Positions 62,214 through 64,000 of a stretch of 64,000 nucleotides of DNA are shown piece by piece; the first letter of the stretch is position 1; every line of letters starts with the position of its first letter. The stretch is from assembly GCA_947644545.1 (NCBI GenBank), contig CANRZW010000003.1, positions 62,001 through 126,000 of the forward strand, in the 5' to 3' direction. The stretch comes from an uncultured Lachnospiraceae bacterium. GTDB lineage: Bacteria > Bacillota > Clostridia > Lachnospirales > Lachnospiraceae. The notes below the pieces were generated by a model. That model was not told the DNA's origin. It worked only from the letters and a program-made list of their open reading frames with translations, and made no database searches. The translations under genes and the position numbers were made by a program.

Positions 62214-63263
62214 TTAATCCAGCGTTAAGTCATTTTCGCGGATCCATCCGATCCTGCGCAGGAGGTTGCATACCAGGACGGAGATGACAGCGGGCAGCAG
62301 GAAGCTGATCATAATAAGTCCGATCCAGTCAAAGGCGGTGACCGCGGTTTTCGTGCCTGCGGCGATGTCGTTTACCCAGCCGGTATAAACGCCGATCTGT
62401 CCTACCAGGCCGCAGGTACCCATGCCGGAGGAAACGGGGGTGCCGTTCATCTGCAGCTTGAAGAAGCAGGTGGCGATGGGGCCGGTGATGGCGGAGGCGA
62501 TAATGGGCGGAATCCAGATTCGGGGGTTTTTGACAATATTGCCCATCTGCAGCATGGAAGTGCCCAGACCCTGGGAAATCAGGCCGCCCCATTTATTCTC
62601 GCGGAAACTCATCACCGCGAAGCCCACCATGTTCGCGCAGCAGCCGGCCACGGCAGCGCCGCCGGCCAGCCCGGTCAGGGAGAGGGCGGCACAGATAGCC
62701 GCGGAGGAAATGGGAAGAGTCAGGGCGATGCCCACCAGCACGGACACGATCATGCCCATCAGGAAGGGCTGCAGGTCGGTGGCCCACATGATCAGCTGCC
62801 CAACAGAGCTGGCAGCTGCGCCGATGCCGGGCGCCAGCAGCGTAGAGAGTGCAACGCCTGTGAAGATGGTTACGAAGGGGGTGACGAGAATATCGATCTT
62901 CGTCTCCTTGGAGACCAATTTGCCGAATTCCGCAGCCAGAATGGCGATAATCAGCACGGCTAACGGTCCGCCGGCACCGCCCAGTTCATTGGATGCGCCG
63001 CCCACGGCTGCCAGGGAAAAGAGTACCAGCGGCGGAGCCTGGAGGGCGAATCCGATGGAGATAGCCATAGCGGGGCCGGATGCAGCGGCGGCATAGGAAC
63101 CGATGGTCACCAGATATTCCAATCCGGTCTGCTGTCCCAGCGTCTTGATGATCGTACCGATCAGAAGTGAGCAGAACAGACCCTGGGCCATGGCGCCCAG
63201 ACAGTCCACACCGTATCGCTTGAAGGAGAAGATGATATTTTTGCGTTGCAGAAATTCTTTCAT
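62214..63263 (-). CDS. PTS EIIC-like membrane permease (PTS_EIIC_2 type)
   Basis: A 349-residue protein with about nine membrane helices and many small residues: GVDCLGAMAQGLFCSLLIG, GPAMAISIGFALQAPPLVLF, GGAGGPLAVLIIAILAAE and KNPRIWIPPIIASAITGP. This is the layout of the PF13303-type PTS EIIC proteins, which lack attached IIA or IIB domains. No other PTS gene is close, and the usual phospho-acceptor subunits would have to come from elsewhere; it may work as an independent transporter. AAAGGA lies before the ATG. Substrate unknown. Confidence 0.8.
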   Translation of the reverse strand: MKEFLQRKNIIFSFKRYGVDCLGAMAQGLFCSLLIGTIIKTLGQQTGLEYLVTIGSYAAAASGPAMAISIGFALQAPPLVLFSLAAVGGASNELGGAGGPLAVLIIAILAAEFGKLVSKETKIDILVTPFVTIFTGVALSTLLAPGIGAAASSVGQLIMWATDLQPFLMGMIVSVLVGIALTLPISSAAICAALSLTGLAGGAAVAGCCANMVGFAVMSFRENKWGGLISQGLGTSMLQMGNIVKNPRIWIPPIIASAITGPIATCFFKLQMNGTPVSSGMGTCGLVGQIGVYTGWVNDIAAGTKTAVTAFDWIGLIMISFLLPAVISVLVCNLLRRIGWIRENDLTLD

Positions 63264-63575
63264 GGTTGTTTGCTTCCTTTCGGAGAAATTCAGTTGACGG
63301 TTTACACCGAATCGACTGTACTTTGCGAAGTTATATGGAATCGCGACACATGTGTATAGTCAACTGTCTTGTCAGTAAAGATTATCTCATATTGTACTGG
63401 TTTGCGGGAAAATGTCAAGAGGAGATTGCAGCCGGTGCGGTGGATCCGGGCCGGCTGTATACTTGTGATTGTCAGACAGACTGTTTCTTATACGGTTGCC
63501 AGAAGGTATGAAAGAAGGTATGATAAGATTATATATGGTATCGGCATATGAGAAGGGAAGAAAGGAAAAGAAGAT
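63264..63575. other. Divergent region between PTS IIC and peptidase genes
   Basis: Holds a plus-strand promoter at 63496-63524. On the minus strand only weak boxes are visible (CTTTAC and TATACA, 16 bases apart). No gene was seen. Confidence 0.45.
63496..63524 (+). promoter_or_regulatory. Promoter of the M20 peptidase gene
   Basis: TTGCCA and TATGAT are separated by 17 bases, about 50 bases before the start codon. Confidence 0.65.
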
Positions 63576-64000
63576 ATGGATAAGCTTGCTGTTTGGCTGG
63601 AGGAGAAGGAAGCGCAGATGATCGAGGACATTGGCGCGCTGGTGGGATTCGAGAGCGTGGCGGATGGCCGGCATGTGGAAGAATGCAGCGGGGTTATGGA
63701 GCAGATGGCGGAATTTGCCCGCCGGGACGGTATGGAGGTGGTCCGTCATGGGGATCATTGTCTGTCTATCACGATGGGCAGTGCAGACAAGGAAATCGGT
63801 ATCTGGAATCATCTGGATGTGGTGCCTGCAGAAGGAGAGTGGATATACACGCCATTTTCCCTGCAGAGGAAAGACGGTTTTCTCATCGGCAGGGGCGTGC
63901 AGGATAATAAGGGGCCGGCAATCGCGGTGTACTATGCGATGCGCTGGTGCAAGGAGAACAAGATGCTTGAAAATATTCGGGTGCGGCAGATTCTTGGCGT
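63576..64000 (+). CDS. M20 family dipeptidase (PepV/Sapep-like), 3' truncated
   Basis: The first 141 residues of a zinc metallopeptidase that runs off the right edge. It starts MDKLAVWLEEKEAQMIED with AAAGGAAAAGAAG before the ATG. Visible metal-site blocks are IWNHLDVVPAEGEW (His and Asp) and LIGRGVQDNKGPAIAV (bridging Asp), in the order and spacing of PepV/Sapep dipeptidases. These cytoplasmic enzymes cleave dipeptides. The C-terminal half with the remaining ligands is outside the window. Confidence 0.88.
   Translation, partial: MDKLAVWLEEKEAQMIEDIGALVGFESVADGRHVEECSGVMEQMAEFARRDGMEVVRHGDHCLSITMGSADKEIGIWNHLDVVPAEGEWIYTPFSLQRKDGFLIGRGVQDNKGPAIAVYYAMRWCKENKMLENIRVRQILG

Overview
The window reads as a chromosome segment of a Gram-positive anaerobe of the Clostridia, most likely a Lachnospiraceae member. 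The grounds are gene content and style (LytR-CpsA-Psr protein, GH25 wall hydrolases, DUF6044/DUF6077/DUF4867 proteins, a Csp-like S8 peptidase, lone arcC), strong AGGAGG-type ribosome binding sites and sigma-A type promoters. This is inferred from protein style; no rRNA or tRNA gene is present to confirm it.

Bases 1 to about 43,400 form one very large surface-polysaccharide locus. Left part: a truncated GtrA protein, a DUF6044 membrane protein, a radical SAM/SPASM enzyme, a lipoprotein SGNH hydrolase, a GT2, a putative permuted-papain hydrolase and an MprF-type membrane protein. A minus-strand FAD oxidoreductase follows, then DUF6077, a second membrane protein, an MBOAT acyltransferase and its SGNH-like partner, then a minus-strand SGNH-like protein whose nucleophile motif is GDD. 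Middle part: two GH25 muramidases interleaved with rfbB, rfbA and rfbC (dTDP-4-keto-rhamnose synthesis; no rfbD in the window), an ABC-2 exporter whose ATPase carries a Wzt-like C-terminal glycan-binding domain, a methyltransferase fused to a kinase-like domain, and two large glycosyltransferases. Right part: after a minus-strand hicAB pair come phosphoglucomutase, two GT2s, a GT-C membrane glycosyltransferase, an undecaprenyl-phosphate sugar phosphotransferase, an LCP protein that would attach the glycan to peptidoglycan, another GT2 and glmS.

Together these encode nucleotide-sugar supply (pgcA, rfbABC, glmS), lipid-linked priming, chain assembly, a possible WbdD-like chain cap read by the exporter, export, acyl decoration, wall attachment and local wall remodelling.

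Bases 45,300 to 54,100 hold housekeeping and envelope genes: HtrA protease, a ClpX variant with an N-terminal extension and IGY in place of IGF, a Csp-like subtilase, and MATE - lspA - MATE. Bases 54,100 to 60,600 hold minus-strand arcC, an octamer tandem repeat, a LacI regulator and the divergent sugar operon xylB - DUF4867 - FucI-like isomerase. The right end holds a minus-strand protein with two FliD-C-like repeats, a minus-strand PTS IIC-like permease and the 5' part of an M20 dipeptidase.

No CRISPR array, insertion sequence, prophage, tRNA or rRNA was seen. The best candidates for a little-described system are the methyltransferase-kinase/Wzt pair, the acidic-repeat GH25 proteins built around the rml genes, and the stand-alone double FliD-C-like protein.
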